A stretch of 31,850 nucleotides of DNA from NCBI GenBank assembly GCA_001687465.1, contig LVLI01001162.1:1-31850 (forward strand), written 5' to 3'. This DNA comes from Halocafeteria seosinensis (lineage: Eukaryota; Sar; Bigyra; Bicosoecida). Shown piece by piece: positions 22,588 to 31,850 of this stretch (its first letter is position 1; the number at the start of each line of letters is the position of its first letter). A program made the position numbers and the translations under genes. The notes under the pieces are model-generated. The model saw only the letters and a list, made by a program, of their open reading frames with translations, did not search any database and was not told where the DNA came from.

Positions 22588-25500
22588 ATGCCAAAAAACA
22601 TGGCGTATAAACTCAATACGGCGGATGCAGATGACCTATACTACGCGAGTCTCTCCGGGGACTTGGCCGAAGTTCGTCGTTTGCTTTCCAAGGCTCCTCC
22701 AGGGAAGTCCATTGATGTCAATCAGATAAAGGAACCACTTGTAGGTGCTTCAAAATGTGGGCAATCCGATGCGCTTACTCGCGAATGAAACAATGATGTG
22801 ACTGCAGAGTTATTACACTCCATTACTCAACACTGTCTGCGATGAAACCCGAGGACATTATGAAGTGGCCAAATTATTAATAGAGCAGGGCGGTGCCAAC
22901 CCTTTTCAGCCCAATAAGGTGAGTAATATATGTGCTGGTCCCGGCGGGAACGACGGGCATTCATGGGGCGAACGTGACAACGCAGTATGGCGATACGGCA
23001 CTCCATTATGCTGCATGTTTTGGCTTTAAAGACATCGTAGAGTTATTCATGGACAAGAGTCGAGGTCGAGGTGATCCTAATGTTGCCAATGATGTAAGTG
23101 ATAGGTTGGTTTGGTTGGGTGGACTCTGGGACTAGAACGGTGATGCTCCAGATTGGCATGACACCTCTCCACTCGGCGGCGAGCAAGGGGCACACAGACA
23201 TCGTCAAATTACTCGTTCACAAGTATTTTGCCAATGTGAACGCAAAGACTAAAGTGCAATTCGACGTAAGTCGTTATACACACCGAGTGTTTGTGTTTAC
23301 CCTAGTACAACGTTAGACGATACCTGGAAACAGGACAACGATGAACCGGACACTGGGGGTGAAACGCCGCTATATTTAGCTGTAAAGGAAGGGAACACTG
23401 AAACAGTTCGTGCATTGATCACCTCTTGTAACGCTGATATTGACTGCCGAAACTGCGTAAGTAACTTCCTCTATCGAAGACAGCTCGCTCCTGGAGGAGA
23501 CATTTGTGGCTTACATTTGCAGATTGGAGACAGTATTTTGCACGTTGCAATCGAAAATGGGCGCGAAGAGCTTATGTGTGCCCTGATAAAGGAATTTCAC
23601 CTCGATCCGAAAGTTACTAATAATGTATGTTGATCCTGTGAAATGCTGCTTGAGGTTCCATTGACAGGGAGTGTCTAAACCCGCTATTGACAGAGTGGTA
23701 GCACGTTACTCCACGTCGCTGCACAGGTGGGCTTCAGAGACACTCTGGAGTTGCTAGTGCGCGAGTTTGGCTTGGATCCTGCAATAGTGGCAAACGTGAG
23801 TGAATTGCAAACAGTAGCTGCGGTCATGTGCAATAATGAGGTGGATTTTTTACAGAATGAAGAGAGCATATTTCATCGAGCGATAGCGTCTGGACATTAC
23901 CAGATGGCTATGGATATCATCAACAAGTTAGGCTGGGACGTTCATCATGCGGATGTAGTACGTGGAATCACTGGAGCACTTGTTCGTCAGCATCGGACTC
24001 TAATGCCTGTGACCGCTGCAGGACGGGGACAACGCATTGATTTACGCCGCGGAACATGGACATACCAATGTCGTGCAGGCCTTAATCGAAGATCATAAAA
24101 TGGATTATGACTACGTAAATAATGTACGTCACCCTCCGCTCACAACAGTTCTGAGAAGGAAGCCATGATTAGATTACCGTTCGTGCAGGACGGCCAATCT
24201 GCATTATTCGTTGCTGCTGACAAAGGGAGAAAGTCTGTCCTAAAACTTCTAATAAAGACCTATAAGGCCGACGTGAATGTTCAAGACAAGGATGGAGATA
24301 CTCCGTTAATAAGTGCTGCAAAAGAGGGCTACGTGCGCGCTGTCAAATTGCTACTGCAAGGTGGGGCTAAAGTGGAGCACAGGAACAAAGTTAGTGTTGG
24401 TTGTATCTAATTTTTGCACCACACCCAATCAGTACTTGCGTTGGTTTTGTTACGTACAGAAAAGCATTTCGGCACTGGATGCGGCTGATAAAGTAAAAGA
24501 TCTAGCAGTCAGAAGCGAAATCAAGCGTCTATTGAGAAAGCATTATAACCGGCCGAACGCAGAAAATGGTGCTTCTACGGACGAGGCTTCTACTAGTCAA
24601 CAAAGCCACGCAGGTGGCTCAGCGAACGGCACCAAGAACTCCCTAGCCCTCGGATTGATCCCGATGAAGAAGGACGGACGGGATTCGGAACACCGTACTC
24701 ATGAGTTTACAAAGAGTGACAAAGGGGAGGCGACGGAGACTTCAACACCCAGCGTTGCGACAAATAGCGACCAACCTAGCTCGCATTGCAAGCAAGCTTC
24801 TCAGAGACGAGATGGCCCCGCTGCTGCGGCCACGAAGGCCTCACTAGATAGCCGCACTGGAGACAATGGCGAAAGGAAATCAAGCTCAAGCACTACCTAC
24901 AAGAAAACATCCGCACAATTACTTGATCAAAAGAAGAGGAGTTTGGAAGTGGATGGTACCACCGCTTCTAAGGAAAAGAATAAAGTTGCAAGAACGCAAA
25001 GCAATACAACCGCAGGACCAAATTTGTCGCAAGCTTCTGATACCGACTTCGATGCAATGTTCGCAGACTCGGATGATGATATTTTGTCTATCCATAATGG
25101 GAAAGGGGGACTACACGCTGTTGCAACCTCAAAGTCTATTGTTACTGGCAGTACCGCCACTACGGCCACCCTCTCGGGATCCAAGGCGGGAGCTAGCACC
25201 ACGTCAAATGCCCACATGACATCTGCTTCTACGAATCCTGTGGAAGGCAGCGTGACCGATTCCCATCAAGAAGAAAACGAGAAGGATATTCCGCGGTTGG
25301 TGGCTTCTGCTCTGTCAGGTGGTATTTTTGGTGGCAATCGACGTTCAGCCGAAGGGGACAATAAGCAGTCAGCTGCAACATATGATCGTGAAAAAGAACA
25401 GCGAAAGGTTGATGCTCATCATGCAAATGGCGGTCGCCCTGCAAGCTTAAGTAGTGAGCGTCCTGGTAGCGCGAAAAAGGGCACAACCTCGGGGATATCT

Positions 25501-26787
25501 GGTCGCCCACAAGTGGACAAAGGTGAGGACGTTCCCTCCAGTGGAATGAAAGCAAGTTCAGGACAACAGTCAAAGCAGCACTCAAGCTCCGCTTCAACTC
25601 AAAGCAACAAAACACACGTGAATAACAGCTTCCAGAAGAGCTCCGATAGTGTTGGTAAGAAAGTACCCGAGAGTGCCCTGCAACAGGCGAAGCAGCAAAA
25701 ACCAGTGGCAGCGCAACCAAAGCATTCTGTCAGCGACCGCGCGGCAAAGACTGCGCGTAAGAGCATAACTCAGCCCAAGCGATCGAACAATAAGCATGTT
25801 CCAGGTGCAGGTGACGATCTTGAGTCGTTGACGAAGGCAGCATCCTCCATGTCCGCCGCGGAGAAGGCTGCGAAAGCTAAGCAAGACCAGTCCCAGGTTG
25901 CAGCAAACACACAAGCGAGCTCTGGGCAGAGGGCAGAAACCATAGCTCAGGCTGGACTCCAAATGGGAGCAAGTACTCGGCAAGTGCCTGTCAACAGTCG
26001 GACGCCGAATACGACGCCAGCTAGCTGGTCCCGTAGTGGGGATTCAAGCTACAATAATATGGCCGCTGGAAGTAAAGGTGTGCCTGTTCAATATTCCTTT
26101 CCAACTCCTCCTTCTTATGCAGCACAGGACGGCACTCAGGGACGACAGTCAATGCCCAGCGGAGTTTCCGCAGTATCCCCCATCCAGAAAGACGCTTCGC
26201 CGACACCACAGACGAACCTAGTTCAACATAAGGGAACTGTGAGTCCAGCGGCGACCTCAAGCACCATGGCACACTCTATGGTAGCCAGCGCGGGTATATA
26301 TAATCGAAGTCAACCGACGTCAATGCCCTCATCCGGTTGGGGAAGAGAAGATGCTACCTTCCAACATTCCGGGATACACCCTGATTCTGTACCGTCTTGG
26401 GAGGTTGCTGAGAGCTCAAAACTTTTACGACGTCGCCTTCAGGAACTTCCACACACCGTCCTCTTACACTGCTCTCATCACTTCTTGGACCCACTATGTA
26501 AGTATTGTTATTTCTTCTGCTGCAGTGTGTCGAAAACATATTAATGTGTTATTCCAATTTGTTTCGTTTTATGTTCAGCCAAGAGAGTCATGACTGATCC
26601 TGTCGTGGCAGAAGACGGGCATACTTATGAACGTGAATGTATACTTTATCGCTTTGCCTGTGGGCATGATACATCTCGAATGACCGGCCAGTCCCTTACG
26701 AATACTCGGCTTTATCCGAATACCGTTTTACGGAAGCAAATTATAGAGTGGGTAGATAGCGAAATCCGTAAGATGAAAGCTTCTTAA
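22588..26787 (+). CDS. Ankyrin-repeat and U-box protein, putative E3 ubiquitin ligase
   Basis: Twelve exons: 22588-22740, 22808-22918, 22986-23093, 23152-23265, 23334-23456, 23523-23624, 23694-23795, 23856-23954, 24022-24123, 24189-24389, 24460-26497 and 26579-26787. They give 1153 residues. Exons 2-9 each hold one ankyrin repeat and exon 10 holds two, all in phase 0 (for example GDTALHYAACFGFKDIVELF and GMTPLHSAASKGHTDIVKLL). A disordered Ser/Thr/Gln/Lys-rich linker of about 670 residues fills exon 11. The U-box (about 1078-1150) spans the last splice: HHFLDPLSKRVMTDPVV, then EDGHTYERE and a C-terminal IIEW. U-boxes recruit E2 enzymes to pass ubiquitin on. The ankyrin array would choose the substrate. 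The usual Cys of the FLCPI start is Asp here. A second ATG at 22600 is also possible. Confidence 0.88.
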
Positions 26788-27087
26788 CTAGTCGTGCTCG
26801 TGTAGCAAATCTAATGTGCCACCTTGCGACTGCTGAAGTTTTGCTGATTGCTGGGAAATATTGTGCCTGTACTCTTCCATTATTGATATCTCTTGTTCCA
26901 GTTGCTTATTTTCTCCTTGCAATTGTTTTATCTTGCTCGCAAGTTCGCTCATAGTCTTTTGTAGAAGTTGAATCTCGTCGATGCGCCTCGCATTGTCCTC
27001 TCGTAAGCGCTTACGCTGGCTTAAAGTCTCCATAAATGCTCGGCACCGCTGCTTGTCGGCAGCTTCATCTCTTCCATTTTCGGCCAT
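26788..27087 (-). CDS. Short coiled-coil protein, SCOC-like
   Basis: A single-exon frame of 99 codons from ATG at 27087; an in-frame ATG at 27129 would add 14 residues. The central 60 residues form one continuous coiled coil (IDEIQLLQKTMSELASKIKQ, then LQGENKQLEQEI and EEYRHNI). The spacing of EN, L and Y residues resembles the SCOC family, small Golgi-associated coiled-coil proteins that bind Arl1 or FEZ1 and act in traffic and autophagy. Coiled coils resemble one another by composition, so the family call is tentative, but a real gene is likely. Its stop codon (26788-26790) directly touches the stop codon of the ankyrin and U-box gene on the other strand. Confidence 0.6.
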   Translation of the reverse strand: MAENGRDEAADKQRCRAFMETLSQRKRLREDNARRIDEIQLLQKTMSELASKIKQLQGENKQLEQEISIMEEYRHNISQQSAKLQQSQGGTLDLLHEHD

Positions 27088-27618
27088 GGCCAGCCGCAAT
27101 AATGCACAGTATACCGGCGCCTCTTGCATACGACAATTGTACCCCGCGCAACTACTGCTAGCTCATTAAGGTTTGCTCAGCGCTGCTTAGAAGCTTAACC
27201 CTTTCAATCTTATGCCGAATGGTTAACTTCATATAATAGCGCGGAAACACCGATTATATTGGCGAAACAAGCGTCACGATGAATTTGACCCGTATTAACA
27301 ATTGTCCTGTAGAAGTGTGAAGTGTCGGCCAGAAGTGTATTGCCAGCAAGACCGCTGGAATCAAAGTACAAAACCATAAGAATAATGCGTGTGATTATTA
27401 GGATACATTACATGGAATAAAAAAATTTCAACCAATGCAGGCATTGAATATTAAGAGTGTGACCTTACTGGGAATCCGCGGAAATGTGCTGAGTAAGAGT
27501 ACACGTCGCTCTTCATCTTCTGTACGTGTATAATCATTTGCGACGCTGATCGGTAACGAGGAACATCATTCCAGATTGGGTCCCTCAGGAAGGGCCATTG
27601 AGAAGTCGGGGTTCGTCG
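27088..27618. other. Gap with no recognised gene
   Basis: About 530 AT-rich bases between the SCOC-like gene and the 3' end of the kinase gene. I find no reading frame, RNA gene or repeat worth naming. It should hold the promoter of the SCOC-like gene and the 3' untranslated region of the kinase. Confidence 0.45.
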
Positions 27619-28996
27619 TTACCTCGCGCAAACTGAATCTCCGTTGACAGACTCTGGACTGGAACCCTCGAGAGTTTCCGAGGAAAAGCTTCCGTACGCT
27701 TCAATATTTTCCTTTTGGCAAGTCTTTTTATTCTGCTGAGGTAAGAGTTGGCTGGAAATCCACGGATGTTCTAAGGCCTCCTGAACCGATATCCTCTCTT
27801 GAGGATCGACTCGTAACATTCTCTCTAGTAGATCTGTAAGTGATTCGGAACGAGTCTCTGGCCATTTGAAGTATCCCCCTGACTGTATCTTTTCTTGAGC
27901 ACGTTCCTGGATATCTTGCACTGTTTCTTCTACAGGAGTAGGGGATATATCATATGCCTCTTGCATTCTGTAAAACATCGAGGCCAGTTTCGCTTCCTGG
28001 CCGGTTATGTGCAAGAACGTTCTGAACCAATCGTCTTCCAATGACGCTGTATGAAACGGTGCTTTTCCAGATGACATTATAAATAAAATAATAGCGGCGC
28101 ACCAAACATCTCCTTTGTACGCGTCCCATTCGTATTTTCCCAAACTCTTATCTTCCGCGATTGCCCGTTGCTGCATCACTTCAGGAGCGGCGTACATCTT
28201 CGTCCCACGGATCGATTTGGTTAGCATCTGATTCGAGTGTCTATTTTCACTTCCAGTAATGGATGATCCCCAGTCACTTATTTTGATGTGGCCATCCATT
28301 CCAATTAGGATATTCTCCATTTTTATGTCACAGTGGCCAACCTGCCGGTCGTGTGCAAACTTGAGACCTGAATCAGTGAGGCAAGTAAGTGAAGCGGAAG
28401 CAGGGATGAAAAGATATTGGTGGTTTGGCACGTACCTAGTAAAATTTCCTTAAAGCATTTCCTGCACGTTTCCTCATCGAATGACTGTGCCACGGCTAAT
28501 TGTCGAAGCAGATCCGACTGTGCCAATTCCATCGGCAGTATCACTGTGTCCGGCCCAAGGGACTCCAGCGGTGTGTTTTCGCGCCTAATTCGGGGATGGA
28601 TCTGCAACGACCGGCCATCACATAGCATATTCCATGTTTTTAAAATGAAAGGATTCGTTGCCCCCGACTGTAAGCGAGCATGCTGCAGGATGATTCGAAA
28701 ATGACGTGTTGCATGCAATGTACAGCTCGATGCGGGCCTGCATGCAACTTACTGCTTTCCGTTCGTTTTGCACACCGGCACTTCGACACAATTGGAATAC
28801 TTTCAGAGCAATACTCCTCTGTCCGTTCTTCTCTGTAGCCCAGTATACGCTTCCATCGGTACCGGAGCCTAAGGTTTTCTGCGGAATCTTCGAGCAAGGT
28901 GGCAAGGTTTCTACCTCCGCAATCAGCACTTTCCGTACATACCTGTAATATTAGAAGTGGCAATTGCGTATTTGCCTTTTCTGCTTTGGATTCCAT
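27619..28996 (-). CDS. Divergent Ser/Thr protein kinase (HCD, DWG motifs)
   Basis: Four exons (28996-28943, 28878-28753, 28682-28436, 28367-27619), with introns of 64, 70 and 68 nt, give 391 residues. The kinase domain fills about residues 19-347. The glycine loop is GSGTDGSVY (22-30), the ATP-binding lysine is Lys44 (IALKVF), and its partner is probably Glu57 (QNERKA). The catalytic loop reads HCDIKMEN (154-161), which keeps the catalytic Asp156 and Asn161 but has Cys in place of Arg of HRD. The metal-binding motif is DWG (174-176), not DFG. The activation segment ends AAPE (202-205), and GDVWCAAIILFIMSSG follows. All catalytic residues are kept, so activity is likely, but as a non-RD kinase it may not need activation-loop phosphorylation. 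HPWI marks the end of the domain; a 45-residue tail follows. The subfamily is not identified. Confidence 0.87.
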
Positions 28997-29936
28997 TTAA
29001 TCGGCTCAGGTCCTTGAACACAGGTCTTCGTATTACGTGCATACAAGGTTCCGGACCCGCTTCAAGTTGACTCACACGTCCTCAGCAGCAGCTGATAAAG
29101 ATGGTTTCTAGCTGCACAGGGAGCGAAATGAACCCTTCCTTCTCTTAGAATGACTCTGGAAAACTTTGTCCCAGGGAAAATAAGTAATATTAAGGTTGTA
29201 CCAAAGGTGAGAAATCCTCTATCATCAAAGGAGCTCGCAAGAGAAAGGATTCTTGAGGTTTTGGGCCAATTATTTGCTCCCGAGCACTGTACACCCTTAT
29301 TTAGCGTATATGCACACTGCTCCCTTACAGTACGGGGTACGGTACACTTTCCAAACGCACACACAGAAACCAAACGGTAGAACGGGCACAAACGACCAAT
29401 ACAAATCTGTACAGTGTTCTTTCTCTAGGGGCCCCCGGAGTGTGTATTATGACACGTACGTGTGAGTCAGCCTCGTGAAAACCTGCTTGAAGAAACATGC
29501 GAGATGTCAGCAGTTGAAGAACCCAAAAATGTTTTGCTGTTCGCCTGTTGTTGACCGGCTTCAACGCATAGCAAAAGGGCCAACAGCACACATTGGAGAC
29601 TTCAATGGAGAGTGGCATTATTGGAATGAGGTTTGATGCATAATATATCTGCGTGAATGATGAATGGACCAGTGAGTGCAGTGGCCATACATGAGCACAT
29701 GGTCGGTACGCCATTTAGATCATCACAACAGCGCTTTAAAGTAAGCTTGTAGAGACAACAATCTGGTACATTCAATTGAAAGAAACAACAGGATGCTGGC
29801 GAAGAGAAACACGATACACATGGACCTCCTGTGCGAAGCAACGAAGCAGACAAACAATCGCAGTGCGTGCTATACGTCAAGGCACAGCAAACATCTCCCG
29901 GAAGAGAATAATTGCTCAATGCTCGGGATCATTTTA
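28997..29936. other. Gap with no recognised gene
   Basis: About 940 bases between the kinase start and the 3' end of the zinc-cluster gene. Frames on both strands are short and overlapping and show no domain, and no RNA gene is apparent. It should include the kinase promoter on its left side. Confidence 0.45.
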
Positions 29937-30765
29937 TCAAACAACGTGCTCCAATGAGTTGCTTGTGTGCTGACCAACTTCACTCCATTCAAAGTCCATG
30001 GGGAAAATAAAGTGGTTGTCACAGGTGCAGCTCTCGGGAAGGATTTCCAGTTGCTCGTGAGAATGGAAGCTGCCAGAATTCGCGTTCATCATGAACACTT
30101 GAGGCTCCGTAACCAAGTCCCGTCCCTCACTAAGCGTCAATTGCAAAGAATTGCTTGGAGGAATACAACATTCTGCTTGACTGCCACAGAAACTTAGCCC
30201 GAAGGTCAGCGTCGTGCTTTCGGAAGAGCTGTCACCAGTGAGAAACTCTGTATAAGGTTGAGGGAAACCCAGGGGCTCAAAAGGCTGCATGGATCTGGCA
30301 GTGTACGCGGCCGGGTTCCAGCATTGTGAAGCTGAGGGGAGTATGTAGCTCCCGATCATCTTGCCCGGCTCAAGTTTAGGCAGCCCATCACTGCATATAA
30401 ACCCCTTGAAGGCACGATCATTCCCTTGTTGATCTGCTAAACGTGGATCTCCGAGATCCTTATCGTCGAGCATCCAGTCAATGAGTGAACTGCATTCGGT
30501 TGCGTCCTCACCCGGCTGCTGGTTCAACCTTTGCCTTTTCTTACGGTCGCCCCGAATGGTGTCTATACACTCGTTAGTCGTGCCTCTCCTTCTACAATTC
30601 TGCTCGTGCTCACAAGAAAATACAGCCACTGTGCCACAGATTCAGTCATTCACAGCAAAGAGAGCCACTTACGGAGCAAGGACGTCCACTATCGCACTTT
30701 ATCTTCTGCTGGGCGCAAGGCCGGCAGGCGTGGGGGAGGCGGCTTCTCGTAGGCCTAATATCCAT
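29937..30765 (-). CDS. Zn2Cys6 (fungal-type binuclear cluster) transcription factor
   Basis: Two exons (30765-30673 and 30599-29937), joined by a 73 nt phase-0 intron, give 251 residues. Splicing restores the whole DNA-binding domain. Exon 1 gives HACRPCAQQKIKCDSGRPCS and exon 2 continues NCRRRGTTNEC. The six cysteines follow C-x2-C-x6-C-x5-C-x2-C-x7-C, which fits the Gal4-type cluster that holds two zinc ions. A basic stretch (RGDRKKRQR) follows, as in many family members. The remaining 200 residues are Ser/Glu/Pro-rich with no middle homology domain, so the protein is much shorter than typical fungal factors. It should act in the nucleus; its targets are unknown. The start ATG at 30763-30765 lies 12 codons before the first conserved residues (His-Ala-Cys). 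Confidence 0.85.
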
Positions 30766-31582
30766 TTTCCACGTCCAAAATATTCGCAGATGATGCAAAT
30801 ATCTCATATACAATATCAACGCCTGGTTTAGAATATTTCCGGAGCTTCGTTACTGTATGCCATACATACGGAGCGTGAAACTGCTGCGCTGTGAACTTCC
30901 AGCCTGGCGTGGCAGTTCAACTTCGATAACGCTGGCTGATTCATTTTCCAACGCGATTCCTCTCCATGAATTCGCAATTAGGTTAATAGGGATATCTGTT
31001 GCATTTGACATCTGTTTCTCATGGCTCAAACGGAGGGAGATCACTCTGCGAATAGGCATTGAGTTAGAGCGTCCAGTGCGTCAGAACTCCGGCTCCGGAG
31101 TCAAACTGCGAGAGATACGCACACACGGCATATTACACACTCAAGTCCGGCCCAGGGTCATGAATAGGAGAACTTATTCTACCGTACATAGCAGCTGTTC
31201 AGCAAGTTTGGCAGAGGGAAACCCGCCTCCCCGTCACCGGTCATCGGCTGGTAGTGGGTAGTTTTCGTTTATGGAATGCAATGCGTACAGGGCGTAGACT
31301 CTCGTGCAACGATAAAATCAAAACCGCAGTGGAATAGAACAGTTCGTTTAACAGAACTGCTGGGGTCCCTATCACAGTCCACCCTGGAAGGATAAGAAGT
31401 GGTTCTCGTGTGCTATGGAGAACCCTAGGCATTGTACTGTAGAGGCACTTCAAGAATAGTGGCGTCGCAACGAGAGTGCGTTCAATAGCCTATCAAGAGT
31501 AAAATCCGGGATGTATCTCAGACCAGAATTCCTCCGAATTTAGGCCTCGGGTTCGGATACTAGCTTTCTACTGTGTAATTCC
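30766..31582. other. Gap upstream of the zinc-cluster gene
   Basis: No gene is recognised in about 800 bases. A plus-strand frame at 30857-31261 (134 codons) has an Arg-rich, Ser-rich composition with no domain and is probably chance. The left end is the likely promoter of the Zn2Cys6 gene. Confidence 0.4.
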
Positions 31583-31850
31583 TTACAGAGTCTTGCGGCA
31601 GGCTGCAGCTTTCAACATGTCACAGAGTTAGTTAGTTAGTTAAGTACACCGTCAACTTACGCCTCCTCTCTTTGAGGTACGATGATAATGCTTTCGTAGA
31701 GGCAGAGTTAATTACGAAGTCTAGGAAATCAAGCCCGGGCAAGCAGGACACCTGCTGCAGGAGCTTAAACCCGTAACGTCCGCCGGTCCTTCTGCTCTGT
31801 CTGACACATACATTTGGAGTACGAGTCATAGCTTGGGATGAGTTGTACTC
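31583..31850 (-). CDS. Partial, unrecognised gene at right edge
   Basis: A minus-strand frame is open from the window edge, with an ATG at 31829, and runs through YGFKLLQQVSCLPGLDFLDF and SSYLKERRR to a possible donor at 31660-31655 (GTAAGT). A 58 nt intron would end at CAG 31605-31603, and the joined frame stops six codons later (31583-31585). Inside that intron the sequence CTAAC occurs three times in tandem, like a branch-point sequence. Without splicing the frame ends at 31632. No family is recognised, and the gene may extend beyond the window. Confidence 0.33.

Noticed and set aside
22808-24389. Ankyrin exons as a CRISPR-like or satellite repeat array
   Set aside because: The periodicity is at the protein level with normal introns between the units; the DNA of the units is diverged.
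25229-25720. Long antisense frame of 163 codons inside the ankyrin and U-box gene
   Set aside because: It is a shadow of the Ser/Thr/Gln-rich linker on the other strand and has no domain.
30857-31261. 134-codon plus-strand frame
   Set aside because: No family resemblance, and other frames of similar quality overlap it on the opposite strand.

Overview
The window is nuclear DNA from an intron-bearing eukaryote. Seven of the nine gene models I am most confident in were assembled from exons joined by short GT-AG introns. I placed about 36 introns; most are 58-81 nt, and the outliers are 43, 89, 99 and 132 nt. Donors are mostly GTAAGT, GTGAGT, GTACGT or GTATGT, and acceptors mostly CAG. Genes are dense and lie on both strands, often tail to tail with very short gaps. 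The gene mix is a PP2A scaffold, a TBC1D13-like RabGAP, an Acinus homologue, a CANT1-type apyrase, a UFD1 and zinc-finger protein, and a fungal-type Zn2Cys6 factor. This suggests a protist or microalga, and a red alga is one possibility because Zn2Cys6 factors also occur there. The lineage is an inference and I hold it loosely. I saw no bacterial, organellar, CRISPR, rRNA or convincing tRNA signal.

Layout from left to right: a doubtful 3' terminal exon (50-217); a gap with simple repeats; a TBC1D13-like Rab GTPase-activating protein (1399-3824, +) facing the PP2A A-subunit scaffold (3992-5890, -); a 1.4 kb stretch with only unrecognised reading frames; a 943-residue UFD1, TRAF-type zinc finger, RanBP2 zinc finger and AZUL-like protein (7258-10485, -), which shares a divergent promoter with a CANT1-type membrane apyrase (11264-13302, +); a fibronectin-III, coiled-coil and Sel1-repeat protein (13415-16234, -); a Ser/Thr/Pro-rich single-pass membrane protein (17061-17798, -); an Acinus-like two-SAP RNA-binding protein (19026-20958, +); an ankyrin and U-box putative E3 ligase with 12 exons (22588-26787, +), whose stop codon abuts that of a SCOC-like short coiled-coil protein (26788-27087, -); a divergent Ser/Thr kinase (27619-28996, -); a Zn2Cys6 regulator (29937-30765, -); and a partial, unrecognised gene at the right edge.

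The genes do not form a pathway or operon. They are independent housekeeping and regulatory genes for membrane traffic, phosphatase scaffolding, ubiquitin and p97 biology, nucleotide hydrolysis, splicing and transcription. The most notable points are the UFD1 and AZUL fusion architecture, the one-ankyrin-repeat-per-exon gene, the two SAP domains cut by introns at the same position, and the kinase with HCD and DWG motifs. All exon boundaries were placed by eye from splice consensus, reading phase and family alignment. They have not been tested against transcripts.
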